A stretch of DNA of 64,000 bases. Origin: Zhouia amylolytica. GTDB lineage: Bacteria; Bacteroidota; Bacteroidia; Flavobacteriales; Flavobacteriaceae. The stretch covers positions 62,001-126,000 of the forward strand of contig NZ_FPAG01000002.1 of the NCBI RefSeq assembly GCF_900116365.1, read 5' to 3'. Both the position numbers and the translations under genes were made by a program. Below the pieces are notes generated by a model. It saw only the letters and a list, made by a program, of their open reading frames with translations, searched no databases and was not told the DNA's origin. This document shows positions 52,209-61,258 of this stretch, in pieces (position 1 is the first letter of the stretch; each line of letters begins with the position of its first letter).

Positions 52209-54410
52209 ATGGATACAGCTGAAATTGACTTACACGCGGCGCTGAAGCAGTATTTTGGATTTGGTCAGTTTAAGGGATTACAGGAAGGTGTTATAAAGAG
52301 CATCGTTAATAATAAGAATACTTTTGTTATTATGCCTACGGGAGGAGGAAAATCATTGTGTTATCAGCTTCCCGCCTTAGTTAAAGAAGGAACGGCAATT
52401 GTGGTTTCCCCATTAATCGCATTGATGAAGAATCAGGTTGATGCCATTCGAGGTATCTCGGAAGACAGTGGCGTAGCGCATGTTTTAAATTCTTCTTTGA
52501 ACAAAACTGAAGTAAAAAAAGTAAAGAGCGACATTAAAAGTGGTGTTACAAAATTGCTTTATGTGGCACCGGAATCACTTACGAAAGAAGAGTATGTTGA
52601 GTTTTTACGCTCTGTGAAGCTATCTTTTGTAGCTGTGGATGAAGCGCATTGTATTTCCGAATGGGGACATGATTTTAGGCCCGAGTACAGAAATCTTCGA
52701 ATGATTATTAAGCGTTTAGGGGACGATATACCTATAATAGCGTTGACAGCAACCGCAACACCAAAGGTTCAGGAGGACATAATCAAAAACCTCCAAATGT
52801 CGGATGCCCAGGTTTTCAAAGCTTCATTTAATCGACCTAATCTTTATTATGAGGTTCGGCCGAAGACCAAGAACGTTGATGCCGATATCATACGATTTGT
52901 AAAACAAAATTCTGGGAAGTCCGGAATTATTTATTGTTTAAGTCGTAAAAAGGTAGAAGAGCTGGCTCAGACCTTACAAGTAAATGGTATTAAAGCTGTG
53001 CCTTACCACGCAGGCTTAGACGCTAAAACCCGCGCTAAGCATCAGGATATGTTCTTAATGGAGGATATCGATGTGGTAGTTGCCACTATTGCCTTTGGAA
53101 TGGGAATAGATAAACCCGATGTACGTTTTGTAATTCACCATGATATACCTAAAAGTATAGAAAGTTATTACCAGGAAACAGGAAGAGCCGGTAGGGATGG
53201 CGGTGAAGGACATTGTCTGGCATTTTATTCATACAAAGACATTGAGAAACTTGAAAAGTTCATGAGCGGTAAACCTGTTGCTGAGCAAGAAATTGGTTAT
53301 GCTTTACTTCAGGATATGGTCGCTTATGCAGAAACCTCGATGTCACGTAGAAAATACATTCTCCATTATTTTGGAGAAGAGTTTGATGAAGTGAATGGAG
53401 AAGGTGCGGACATGGATGATAATATACGACATCCGAAGAAGAAACACGAGGCAAAAGATGAAGTGGTCATTCTTCTTCAAGTTGTTAAGGACACCAAACA
53501 GAAGTATAAGAGTAAAGAAATTGTGAATACCTTAATTGGTAAGGTTAATGCTCTTATAAACTCTCATAAGACTGATGAGAAGCCATTTTTTGGCATCGGA
53601 AAGGATCAGGATAATAAATATTGGATGGCTCTTATTCGCCAGACTTTGGTAGCAGGTCTCTTAAAAAAGGAGATTGAACAATATGGGGTTTTGCAATTGA
53701 CCAAGGCAGGGAAAGCCTTTCTGGACCATCCAGAGTCTTTTATGATGACAGAAGATCACGTCTATGAAAATATTGAAGACGATTCAATTGTTACGGCCTC
53801 TAAAGGTGGAGGTGCAGTAGCTGATGAACAATTACTTGCCATGTTAAAGGACCTTCGGAAAAAAGAAGCAACCAAACACGGGATTCCTCCTTTTGCTGTT
53901 TTTCAAGATCCATCTTTGGAAGATATGGCTTTGAAATACCCTGTGAGTATAGAGGAGTTTGCTAATATTCATGGAGTAGGTGAAGGGAAGGCAAAGAAGT
54001 ATGCCAAACCATTTGCCAGTCTAATTAAACAATATGTCCAGGATAATGAAATAACCAGGCCTGATGATCTGGTAGTGAAGTCTACAGGAGCTAACTCTAC
54101 TTTGAAGTTGTATATTATTCAAAATATTGACAGGAAGTTAGCCTTGGATGATATTGCAGATGCAAAGGGGCTTAGTATGGAGGAGCTCATTAAGGAAATG
54201 GAACAGATCGTCTATATGGGAACTAAGCTGAATATAGATTATTGGGTGAATGATATTTTAGATGAGGACCAACAGGAAGAAATTTATGATTATTTCATCG
54301 ACGCTGAAACAGATAAAATATCAGATGCTATTGAGGAGTTCGATGGAGATTACGATGATGAAGAATTACGATTATATCGAATAAAATTTATTAGTGAAGT
54401 AGCTAATTAG
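52209..54410 (+). CDS. recQ: ATP-dependent DNA helicase RecQ, zinc-site cysteines absent
   Basis: 3'-5' SF2 helicase for recombination and fork repair, 733 residues. Walker A is [10 protein letters not shown] (about 42-51), DEAH is [18 protein letters not shown] (143-160), and motif VI is [12 protein letters not shown] (about 320-331). The RecQ-C region aligns ([21 protein letters not shown]) but all four zinc cysteines of E. coli RecQ are replaced: at about 379, 397, 400 and 403 there is Ser, Asn, Gly and Met. A winged-helix and an HRDC domain (about 535-615) follow, and then a further helical C-terminal part. Monocistronic, closed by a terminator. Confidence 0.94.
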   Translation: MDTAEIDLHAALKQYFGFGQFKGLQEGVIKSIVNNKNTFVIMPTGGGKSLCYQLPALVKEGTAIVVSPLIALMKNQVDAIRGISEDSGVAHVLNSSLNKTEVKKVKSDIKSGVTKLLYVAPESLTKEEYVEFLRSVKLSFVAVDEAHCISEWGHDFRPEYRNLRMIIKRLGDDIPIIALTATATPKVQEDIIKNLQMSDAQVFKASFNRPNLYYEVRPKTKNVDADIIRFVKQNSGKSGIIYCLSRKKVEELAQTLQVNGIKAVPYHAGLDAKTRAKHQDMFLMEDIDVVVATIAFGMGIDKPDVRFVIHHDIPKSIESYYQETGRAGRDGGEGHCLAFYSYKDIEKLEKFMSGKPVAEQEIGYALLQDMVAYAETSMSRRKYILHYFGEEFDEVNGEGADMDDNIRHPKKKHEAKDEVVILLQVVKDTKQKYKSKEIVNTLIGKVNALINSHKTDEKPFFGIGKDQDNKYWMALIRQTLVAGLLKKEIEQYGVLQLTKAGKAFLDHPESFMMTEDHVYENIEDDSIVTASKGGGAVADEQLLAMLKDLRKKEATKHGIPPFAVFQDPSLEDMALKYPVSIEEFANIHGVGEGKAKKYAKPFASLIKQYVQDNEITRPDDLVVKSTGANSTLKLYIIQNIDRKLALDDIADAKGLSMEELIKEMEQIVYMGTKLNIDYWVNDILDEDQQEEIYDYFIDAETDKISDAIEEFDGDYDDEELRLYRIKFISEVAN

Positions 54411-54413
54411 ATG

Positions 54414-54440
54414 AAAAGCCTGCATTTGCAGGCTTTTTTT
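54414..54440. terminator. bidirectional terminator between recQ and a GNAT gene
   Basis: A 10-bp stem (AAAAGCCTGC at 54414-54423 with 54428-54437), loop ATTT, then T run. Confidence 0.88.
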
Positions 54441-54441
54441 A

Positions 54442-54939
54442 TTACTCAGAAAGCTCAAATTCCAAATCATAACACTGGTCTTTCTTATTCCAGTACTCTT
54501 TCTTAAATTTAAAGAGCTTTTGCAGAATATGAACTGATCCTTGATTTCTCTTATCTACATAGGCTTTTAGTAATTTTATATTCATATGCCTGAAGGCATA
54601 TTGTACCAGGCCAAGAGTCACTTCAGAACCATAGCCCATATTCCAGTATTTTTCTATCAGACGAAATCCTATTTCCCACTCGTTTTTATCATTCTTAATA
54701 ACGGCACATGTTCCAATGAATCTATTGTTTTCATTTTCAATTGCCCAAACAAAAAATGGATTTGACTTTTCTGAATATTTCGTTATTAAGTTGTTCAGGT
54801 CCTTGCTACATTCTTCGAAAGTCTGTGGTCTTGTTCCCGTATACCTCATTACATTATTACTACTTTGCAATTCGAAAAAAGCATTGAGATCTTGAGTTTT
54901 TAATTTGCGAACTTTTAGTCGGTTAGTTTTAAAAATCAT
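54442..54939 (-). CDS. GNAT family N-acetyltransferase (RimJ/RimL-like)
   Basis: A 165-residue acetyltransferase. The opening MIFKTNRLKVRKLKTQDLNAFFEL is of the RimJ/RimL type, which acetylate ribosomal protein N-termini or drugs. The acetyl-CoA binding region is IGFRLIEKYWNMGYGSEVTLGLVQYAF (about 90-116, motif with W-x-x-G-Y-G/A) and LKAYVDKRNQGSVHILQKLFKF is motif B. Substrate unknown. Convergent with recQ. Confidence 0.9.
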   Translation of the reverse strand: MIFKTNRLKVRKLKTQDLNAFFELQSSNNVMRYTGTRPQTFEECSKDLNNLITKYSEKSNPFFVWAIENENNRFIGTCAVIKNDKNEWEIGFRLIEKYWNMGYGSEVTLGLVQYAFRHMNIKLLKAYVDKRNQGSVHILQKLFKFKKEYWNKKDQCYDLEFELSE

Positions 54940-55063
54940 TAAATTGGACTGAATTTATAGTCAAGGTTACAATTCATCCTTTAAAAATAACAATTCGGAA
55001 AAAGACTTTTTAAAAAAATATTCTTTAGTTCGATATTTGAACATCATTTTAAAAAAAACTCAC

Positions 55064-55492
55064 ATGATTCGCTTTGTACTTTTATTAGTATTGATCCTAT
55101 TAAGTAAATTTACATTAAGGGCTCAAGAGGGAGAAACGGTAAATATTGTTGTGAAAATTACGAATTTCAAGAACAATGATGGCAAAGCCATGGTGGCACT
55201 CTATAATCAAGAAAAGACTTTTTTAAAAACACCATTTAAAGGTGAAATAGCAGCCATAGATAAAGAAACTTCAATGGTGACTTTTAAAAACGTCAAGCCT
55301 GGTATATATGCAGTAGGTGTTTTTCACGATCAAGATGACGATGATGAATTAGACATGTTTATGGGAATGATTCCTAGAGAACCTGTGGCGTGTTCTAATA
55401 ATGCACCTGCTAAATTCGGTCCCCCAAAATGGGATGATGCCAAATTTATGGTAGCCGATAAGGATGTTCATCAGCATATCAGTTTTAATTGA
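55064..55492 (+). CDS. DUF2141 domain-containing secreted protein
   Basis: A 142-residue exported protein; signal peptide residues 1-20 (MIRFVLLLVLILLSKFTLRA, cleaved near AQ). The mature part has the DUF2141 pattern: VNIVVKITNFKNNDGKAMVALYN, YAVGVFHDQDDDDELDMFMGMIPREPVACSNNAP and FGPPKWDDAKF. DUF2141 is a beta-sandwich of unknown function. The ATG at 55064 is used; an in-frame ATG at 55037 would add nine residues. It is 12 bp upstream of the LytS-like kinase gene and probably cotranscribed with that signalling cluster. Confidence 0.88.
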   Translation: MIRFVLLLVLILLSKFTLRAQEGETVNIVVKITNFKNNDGKAMVALYNQEKTFLKTPFKGEIAAIDKETSMVTFKNVKPGIYAVGVFHDQDDDDELDMFMGMIPREPVACSNNAPAKFGPPKWDDAKFMVADKDVHQHISFN

Positions 55493-55504
55493 TTCTTGTA
55501 AAGC

Positions 55505-56833
55505 ATGAAGCTTTTAAAGCACATATTAACTGCTTTTGGTCTGGGGATTATTTTATTTGTAATTCTTAAGGGGGTGCAAATACTTCTTTACGGTGACTTC
55601 CAATTTGATGATTCTCTGTTAACTGAGTTTTTATACAATCAACTTTATACCGTTGTTTTGTATTTGGTAAATGTCTATTTTTTTATTTTATTGAGAAGGT
55701 TTTATCCTGAGAACCATTATACGATACGGAGAATTTTTACTGGTGCCATAGGTTCAATTGTACTTACTATAATAGCTATTTTTTTATTGCGAATTTTTGA
55801 AGGGCTAATTCTTGAGAATAAATCATGGAATGGCTTTATAGCAGGAGAGCGAATAGGGTTTTATGTAGTCGCGTTCTTTATTACCATTACTGTTACGGTT
55901 TTTTTTCATGCTTTTTATTTTTATAAAGCTTTACAAGAAAAAAGAGTTAAACAGCAACAGGTAATAGCAGGAACGGCCACCGCACAATTTGATGCATTAA
56001 AGAATCAATTAGATCCTCATTTTTTATTTAACAGTTTAAATGTACTAACCAGCTTAATAGATGAGAATCAGCAAGCAGCTCAACAGTTTACGACTTCGTT
56101 GTCGAAGATATATCGCTATGTGCTTGAACAAAAAAACAAAGATCTAATTCTTGTCGATGAGGAGTTGAAGTTTGCCAAAACCTATATAGGCTTATTAAAA
56201 ATGAGATTTGAGGATAGTATTTATTTTGACTTTCCAGATCACTCTTTAAACCCCGAGGCTAAATTGGTTCCATTATCATTACAGTTGTTATTAGAAAATA
56301 CAGTTAAACATAATGTCGTAAACCCGTCTAATCCTCTTACTATTAGAATTTATGAAAGTGAAGGGTATCTGGTGGTGGAGAATAATTTAAAGCTGAAAGA
56401 GACATTGGGAACTAAAGGGAGTGGGGTAGGTTTAAGGAATATTCAAGAGCGTTACAGTATTTTATCAACCAGAGCGGTTATTATAGAAAAGGAAGAACAG
56501 GTCTTTCGGGTGAAACTTCCATTATTAACTAAAATCATTAATGTTATGAAATCTAAAGATACCGACAACAGTTATCTACGTGCTCGTAAGAAGGTAGATG
56601 AACTTAAAGAGTTTTATACCAGTTTGGCATCCTATGTAGTTGTCATTCCATTTCTTGCCTTTATAAATTACAGAGTTTACTGGGATTTTCAATGGTTCTG
56701 GTTCCCGGCCATCGGTTGGGGAATTGGACTAGCTTTTCAGGCTTTTAAGGTCTATGGTCCGGGATTTGCCTGGGAAGAGAGAAAGATACGACAGTATATG
56801 GAAGAAGAGCAACGTAATTCAAAGTGGTATTAA
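55505..56833 (+). CDS. LytS-type sensor histidine kinase with C-terminal 2TM domain
   Basis: A 442-residue membrane histidine kinase. Four N-terminal helices (about 8-140) are followed by the His_kinase domain QFDALKNQLDPHFLFNSLNVL with phosphoacceptor about H172, and an HATPase_c-like part (LLENTVKHNV about 260-269, and GSGVGLRNIQERY near 302-314). Unusually, a 2TM domain is fused at the C-terminus (about 355-437): YLRARKKVDELKEFY, then two helices and WEERKIRQYMEEE. It precedes two stand-alone 2TM genes and the LytTR regulator with small gaps, indicating one operon. The input is unknown. Confidence 0.92.
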   Translation: MKLLKHILTAFGLGIILFVILKGVQILLYGDFQFDDSLLTEFLYNQLYTVVLYLVNVYFFILLRRFYPENHYTIRRIFTGAIGSIVLTIIAIFLLRIFEGLILENKSWNGFIAGERIGFYVVAFFITITVTVFFHAFYFYKALQEKRVKQQQVIAGTATAQFDALKNQLDPHFLFNSLNVLTSLIDENQQAAQQFTTSLSKIYRYVLEQKNKDLILVDEELKFAKTYIGLLKMRFEDSIYFDFPDHSLNPEAKLVPLSLQLLLENTVKHNVVNPSNPLTIRIYESEGYLVVENNLKLKETLGTKGSGVGLRNIQERYSILSTRAVIIEKEEQVFRVKLPLLTKIINVMKSKDTDNSYLRARKKVDELKEFYTSLASYVVVIPFLAFINYRVYWDFQWFWFPAIGWGIGLAFQAFKVYGPGFAWEERKIRQYMEEEQRNSKWY

Positions 56834-56839
56834 ACGATT

Positions 56840-57166
56840 ATGAAAACAGTAGAAAGAGAAGAAGCTTATCTGAGGGCTAAAAAAAGAGTAGAGAATTTAA
56901 AGGGTTTTTATTGGAATTTGGGAACCTATTTGATTGTAATACCGTTGTTAGCCTATGTGAATTATAAAACCACCTGGGAGGATATAAAATGGTTTTGGTT
57001 TCCTCTCTTAGGGTGGGGATTAGGAATCATTTTTCATGGATTCTCTGTTTTTGGGGCACATAAATTATTTGACAAAAACTGGGAAGATAGGAAAATACAA
57101 GAGTTCATGGATAGGGAGCGTGCCATGACGTTTAAAAATAAGGAGGGGGATTCGGATCACAATTAA
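56840..57166 (+). CDS. 2TM domain-containing protein
   Basis: A 108-residue protein made of one 2TM domain: amphipathic lead-in YLRAKKRVENLKGFYWNLGTY, helix 1 (LIVIPLLAYVNYKT), short hinge, helix 2 (PLLGWGLGIIFHGFSVFG) and a tail WEDRKIQEFMDRER. It closely resembles the C-terminal domain of the kinase immediately upstream (6-bp gap) and the next gene (11 bp away). The function of this domain is unknown; it may couple membrane state to the kinase or oligomerise. Confidence 0.88.
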   Translation: MKTVEREEAYLRAKKRVENLKGFYWNLGTYLIVIPLLAYVNYKTTWEDIKWFWFPLLGWGLGIIFHGFSVFGAHKLFDKNWEDRKIQEFMDRERAMTFKNKEGDSDHN

Positions 57167-57177
57167 ATTTATTGAAA

Positions 57178-57480
57178 ATGGAAAATAATCAAGATAAGGA
57201 GCTTTATTACAGGGCTAAGAAAAGACTGGATAAACTAAAAGGTTTTTATGGACACTTAACCAGCTATGTTATTATAAATGTATTTATCATTATTTTAATT
57301 GGAGTAAATAACGGTGGGGATTTTTGGACTTTTGGAACATTTGCAACACCATTTTTCTGGGGAATAGGCCTTGCTTTTCACGCATTATCTGTATTTGGAA
57401 TAAATTCAATTTTAGGCAAAGACTGGGAGCAGAAAAAAATTATGGAGTTTATGAATCAAGAAAAAAACGAAATTAGTTAG
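57178..57480 (+). CDS. 2TM domain-containing protein
   Basis: A 100-residue 2TM protein: YYRAKKRLDKLKGFYGHLTSY, helix VIINVFIIILIGV, helix FFWGIGLAFHALSVFGI and tail WEQKKIMEFMNQE. The ATG at 57178 is used (an upstream TTG at 57172 adds two residues). Third copy of the domain in a row; the first helix is less conserved than in the other two. It is 15 bp upstream of the LytTR regulator gene. Confidence 0.88.
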   Translation: MENNQDKELYYRAKKRLDKLKGFYGHLTSYVIINVFIIILIGVNNGGDFWTFGTFATPFFWGIGLAFHALSVFGINSILGKDWEQKKIMEFMNQEKNEIS

Positions 57481-57495
57481 CATTAATACGTTTCT

Positions 57496-58251
57496 ATGAA
57501 GGTTATTATTATTGAAGATGAGGCGCCGGCAGCAAGAAGACTCAAACGGATATTACAACGACTCAATGTAGAAGTAAGCTGTGTCCTGCATTCGATAGAA
57601 GCTTCTTTAAACTGGTTTGAGAACAATAGACATCCGGATTTGATATTTTTAGACATTCAATTGTCAGACGGGTTATCGTTTGAGATCTTTGAAAACATAG
57701 AAATTAAAAGCGCCGTAATTTTTACGACCGCCTATGATGAATATGCCTTACAGGCATTTAAATTAAATAGTATTGATTATTTGTTAAAACCGATCGATGA
57801 GGAAGAATTGGAAAAGGCCGTTGCTAAGTACGAGCATTTTAAACCCAATTATTTGGCCGGTGGAATTGACTTTGATGATATAAAGAAGCTTTTGGTAAAT
57901 CCGCTTGAACGAACCTATAAAAAGCGATTTTCAGTGAAAGTAGGTCAACACATTAAGTTAATTACCGTAGATGAGATCGAATGCTTTTACAGTCAGGATA
58001 AAACGACCTTTATTCATATTGACAACGGTAGGAGTTATCCAATTGATTTATCATTAGAAGCATTAACAGATGAATTGTCGCCTGAAAATTTTTTTAGAGT
58101 AAGCAGGAAGTTTTTTATCAACATAGGAAGCATCAAAGATATTTTAGATTATTCAAATAATCGATTGGAAATCAAACTCAAAAACTTCAGGGAACATCAA
58201 ATTGTGGTGAGTAGAGAGCGTGTGAGGGATTTTAAGGATTGGATTTCTTAA
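57496..58251 (+). CDS. LytTR family response regulator
   Basis: A 251-residue regulator: receiver domain (about 1-120, phosphoacceptor D53 in LIFLDIQLSDG, with DEA acidic pocket at residues 8-10 and K98 in YLLKPI) and a C-terminal LytTR DNA-binding domain (about 150-250, KRFSVKVGQHIKLITVDEIECFYSQDKTTFIHI). It is the partner of the LytS-type kinase three genes upstream. LytTR regulators bind direct repeats upstream of targets; autoregulation is plausible. Overlaps the convergent CDGSH/Fer4 gene by 4 bp. Confidence 0.95.
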   Translation: MKVIIIEDEAPAARRLKRILQRLNVEVSCVLHSIEASLNWFENNRHPDLIFLDIQLSDGLSFEIFENIEIKSAVIFTTAYDEYALQAFKLNSIDYLLKPIDEEELEKAVAKYEHFKPNYLAGGIDFDDIKKLLVNPLERTYKKRFSVKVGQHIKLITVDEIECFYSQDKTTFIHIDNGRSYPIDLSLEALTDELSPENFFRVSRKFFINIGSIKDILDYSNNRLEIKLKNFREHQIVVSRERVRDFKDWIS

Positions 58252-58670
58252 TCTCTGAAATTAATTTCTGTATGAGTTCCATCACAATATGGTTTATTGC
58301 CAGAAGATCCACATCTGCAAAAGGCGGTTGTTTTATTTTTCGTTTCAATATTTCCTTGTTTGTCTTTAACCTTAAGGGTGCCATAAATTAACAATGGTCC
58401 ATTTGGTAATACTTCAACTTTGGTCTCGAGGGATTTTTCTTCCTGATCATTTTTATCACTCATATAATAGCTTAAAGCACCTGAAGGGCATTTGGAAACC
58501 TGATCTTTTAGTTGTTCTGTAGTTGCATTCTCGATTTCAATCCATGGCTTTTTGTCTGGATTATACACTTTGGGTAATGTTTTCACACAGATACCTGAGT
58601 GGATACATTTTTTTGGTTTCCAAACAATGGTCAGTTCCCCATTACTATATTCTTTTACTATTTCACCCAT
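58248..58670 (-). CDS. Fer4_19 and CDGSH iron-sulfur protein
   Basis: A 140-residue cytoplasmic protein with two iron-sulfur modules. N-terminal Fer4_19-type motif with Cys22, Cys28 and Cys61 (KCIHSGICVKTLPKVY, then KCPSGALSYYM). C-terminal CDGSH motif: CRCGSSGNKPYCDGTH with Cys118, Cys120, Cys129 and His133, the 3Cys-1His ligands of a [2Fe-2S] cluster. Linker about 72-112. Such fusions are common in Bacteroidota; the function may be redox or iron homeostasis. Its stop overlaps the convergent LytTR gene by 4 bp; 39 bp downstream of the O-methyltransferase gene. Confidence 0.92.
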   Translation of the reverse strand: MGEIVKEYSNGELTIVWKPKKCIHSGICVKTLPKVYNPDKKPWIEIENATTEQLKDQVSKCPSGALSYYMSDKNDQEEKSLETKVEVLPNGPLLIYGTLKVKDKQGNIETKNKTTAFCRCGSSGNKPYCDGTHTEINFRD

Positions 58671-58709
58671 TTTTAAATTGCCTTTAATATAACATATAAG
58701 TTACAAAAA

Positions 58710-59750
58710 TTATTTATAAGCAATAGCAGCTGATGATGGTCCTGCTAACCTGAGGAATTCAACTTTTTTAAAACCGGTATCAGATGCCCAATTTTCAAAA
58801 TCATTGAAGGTGTAATCAAATCCTGTTTTGGTTTCTAAAAGCATATTCAAGCTCATAAGTAATCCAAAGGTATTTTTGTTCCGTTCATTATCAATTAAGT
58901 TTTCGATAGCGACGAAAGCTCCACCCTGTGGCAGCGCATCATAGGCCTTTTTAATAAGTAATCGTTTGCTTTCCTCGTCCCAATCGTGCAATATGTTTCC
59001 CATTACTATAATATCAGCAGAAGGGATAGGGTCGTTGAAGAAATTTCCTGTAGCGGTAGTAACCCGGTCTGATACTTCGAATTTTTCTATCGTTTGTCGG
59101 GCAATAGGCTCAACTTCTGGCAAATCGAAGCTGGTACAAGTCATATGGGGCTGATGTGTAGCTACCATAATAGAAAGTAGTCCGCTTGAGCCACCTGCAT
59201 CAGTCAGGGATTTAAAATTGGTGAAATTGAAGGAGTTGGAGAAGGCTAAAAAGTTACCCATCTGAACCCCACTCATGGCGTCAATAAATTCCCTTAAACG
59301 ATCTTGATCTTTGTATAATTCGTCGAATAGGTTATCAGATGAGTTTTCGAATTCGGTTTGTGAATTACCTGTCCTCAATCCATCTTCTAATCTACTCCAA
59401 TTTGCATAAAGTCTATTATTCATCATTTTTAGAATTCCTCCGATATAAGTTTTCTTGTTTTTGTCAAGGAAGGCTTCTGTATCTGGTGAGTTAAAGTAGA
59501 GAGCTGTTTCAAGGTTGCCTTCTTTTTCCAGAAACCCTAAGGAAACTAATGCATCCAAAAAGTCGTATAAATGTCTGTCGGTACAATTAAAATGGTATTC
59601 TGTTTTGATCTCTGCGGCAGACATCGATTTGTGACTAGCAAGATGGGTAAATAAATCCAGGTTTACTGCGGTTAAGAGTACTTTGCTAGCCCAGAAGCCA
59701 GTACCTATTTTCATAATTAGATCGGGAGATGGTGCTGAATGGTCTTTCAT
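58710..59750 (-). CDS. O-methyltransferase (methyltransf_2-like)
   Basis: A 346-residue SAM-dependent methyltransferase. An N-terminal dimerisation/winged-helix part (about 1-100, GFWASKVLLTAVNLDLFTHL and RHLYDFLDALVSLGFLEKEG) is followed by a Rossmann domain with the altered motif I SLTDAGGSSGLLSIM (about 180-194) and VMGNILHDWDEESKRLLIKKAYDALPQGG near 245-275, containing the catalytic histidine H252 (general base) and D253. Similar enzymes methylate quinones, antibiotics or aromatic acids. A promoter box at 59781-59788 places the start at 59750, not at an upstream codon at 59783. Confidence 0.93.
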   Translation of the reverse strand: MKDHSAPSPDLIMKIGTGFWASKVLLTAVNLDLFTHLASHKSMSAAEIKTEYHFNCTDRHLYDFLDALVSLGFLEKEGNLETALYFNSPDTEAFLDKNKKTYIGGILKMMNNRLYANWSRLEDGLRTGNSQTEFENSSDNLFDELYKDQDRLREFIDAMSGVQMGNFLAFSNSFNFTNFKSLTDAGGSSGLLSIMVATHQPHMTCTSFDLPEVEPIARQTIEKFEVSDRVTTATGNFFNDPIPSADIIVMGNILHDWDEESKRLLIKKAYDALPQGGAFVAIENLIDNERNKNTFGLLMSLNMLLETKTGFDYTFNDFENWASDTGFKKVEFLRLAGPSSAAIAYK

Positions 59751-59780
59751 AATGCAGAATTTTAGATGTTGAGTACTATC

Positions 59781-59788
59781 CAAAAATA
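59781..59788 (-). promoter_or_regulatory. promoter -7 box for the O-methyltransferase gene
   Basis: Minus-strand TATTTTTG, 31 bp before the ATG at 59750. Confidence 0.6.
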
Positions 59789-59855
59789 AGCAGGATGATA
59801 AAGACTTTTAATGAGGTAGAAACTAAGTTAAGCTATTTTTAAAGAATAACATAAA

Positions 59856-61049
59856 TTATTCTTCAATGCGATTATCATCGAAGGCAGAAGGTAATAACTT
59901 AGGGATAAGTTTTATGAATAATGGTAATAAAATGGCTCCTCCGGGTAAGGCAAATATGGCCAGTGATGGAATGGATTTAAAAATATCAAGTAATTGATCG
60001 CGAACCTTTTTGCGTTCTTCTTCTGATAAATCCTGGCTTGTTGATTTGGTTAAAAGAAATAACAACTCTTTACTTTGGCTTAATTCCTTCAGAAGTCTTT
60101 TACTGTTTCGTGTAATGAGCTTTTTAACAGTTTGATTGGCATTATCATAAAATTGCTTGGCCGGATTGGCTACTTTAAAGATGCTTATTTTTTCTTTATT
60201 TGTTTCAAAAAAAGTAGCTACATGATCTAAAGATTCTTCAATATCCTTATTAGGTAAACCCAGGTCTTTTCCTATACCAAAGATGAATTCAGACTCCTTG
60301 TATTCAAAAGTTTTATCTTCCCAGGCAGCCATGCAGGCTATATCTATGAGATACTTTTGTTCAGATTCAAGAAGCCCGGATTTTAATTCACTTAGATAAG
60401 AACCATCAAAATCTTTAACCGATGTTTGCTGATGATATGTTAGTGAGGCTTCGAATAAATATAAAAGTTGTTCATCATTTTGAGTTTTCTCCTCTTTAGA
60501 CAACAACGTATGGTAGGCTAAATTAATAATAATGCGTTCTAGCTTTCTTGCATATTGTTTAGGCGATTCTTTGGATTTCAGATAATGACCAAAGGTTAAA
60601 ACATCAACATACAACAGAGAATTGGTGATTATTTTATTAAAACTTTTGGTGAGTATGTTTTCATCGATTTGTACTCTGGAGTGTAAATATTTTTCGAGTT
60701 TAGAATCATTTTTATTCCCCCCGAAGATCTTATCAAAGAAAGAGAAATTATCACCTTCCAATTCTTTATAGAAATTTACGGAGTCGTTTATGAAATTCTC
60801 GAAAGAAGGTTTGGCAGTGTTTAATTTGTAGGTGTAGTATAAAGCGGTAATCAGGTTAATTTTAGCGAGTTCATCTTCACTATAATCTAAATGGTAATTT
60901 AAGAATGGAAGCACTTCGACATTTGCTCCATAAACAAACCCCATACCTCTAAGTATGGAATATAAACCTTCCTCGTCAGTAAAGAGGTCTTGCTTATCCT
61001 TAATTAAAGAACCAAATTTATATATCCAACCTTGAGCTGAGGGATTCAT
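59856..61049 (-). CDS. LETM1-related biofilm-associated protein
   Basis: A 397-residue protein of a Bacteroidota family. Middle part is helical with a TerB-like signature (EQKYLIDIACMAAWEDKTFEYKESEFIFGIGKDLGL, about 235-270). The C-terminal part (about 340-390) has IPSLAIFALPGGAILLPLFIKLIPKLLPSAF, matching the LETM1 transmembrane/ribosome-binding motif of mitochondrial ion exchangers. The family was named from biofilm phenotype in the phylum; the molecular function is unproven. Single gene with promoter box 61068-61075. Confidence 0.85.
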   Translation of the reverse strand: MNPSAQGWIYKFGSLIKDKQDLFTDEEGLYSILRGMGFVYGANVEVLPFLNYHLDYSEDELAKINLITALYYTYKLNTAKPSFENFINDSVNFYKELEGDNFSFFDKIFGGNKNDSKLEKYLHSRVQIDENILTKSFNKIITNSLLYVDVLTFGHYLKSKESPKQYARKLERIIINLAYHTLLSKEEKTQNDEQLLYLFEASLTYHQQTSVKDFDGSYLSELKSGLLESEQKYLIDIACMAAWEDKTFEYKESEFIFGIGKDLGLPNKDIEESLDHVATFFETNKEKISIFKVANPAKQFYDNANQTVKKLITRNSKRLLKELSQSKELLFLLTKSTSQDLSEEERKKVRDQLLDIFKSIPSLAIFALPGGAILLPLFIKLIPKLLPSAFDDNRIEE

Positions 61050-61067
61050 GTAATTCTATTTGTTTTT

Positions 61068-61075
61068 CAAAAGTA
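61068..61075 (-). promoter_or_regulatory. promoter -7 box for the LETM1-related gene
   Basis: Minus-strand TACTTTTG, 19 bp before the ATG at 61049. Confidence 0.6.
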
Positions 61076-61207
61076 AAACATATTTACAGAACTATTAACT
61101 CAGGTTGTTTCAGAATCGTATGTATGAGGTGAATAATTATCATAGTTTCATATCAAACCTTTTTCATGTCAACATATTTTAATCACGGATGGAGTGGCCT
61201 ATAACTA

Positions 61208-61239
61208 AAAAAGGGTTGATACATGTATCAACCCTTTTT
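61208..61239 (-). terminator. terminator of sodC
   Basis: Perfect 32-bp palindrome (16-bp arms around ACATGT), flanked on the minus strand by a T run, 20 bp after the sodC stop. Confidence 0.88.
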
Positions 61240-61258
61240 CAATTTTTTTAATTTGAAC

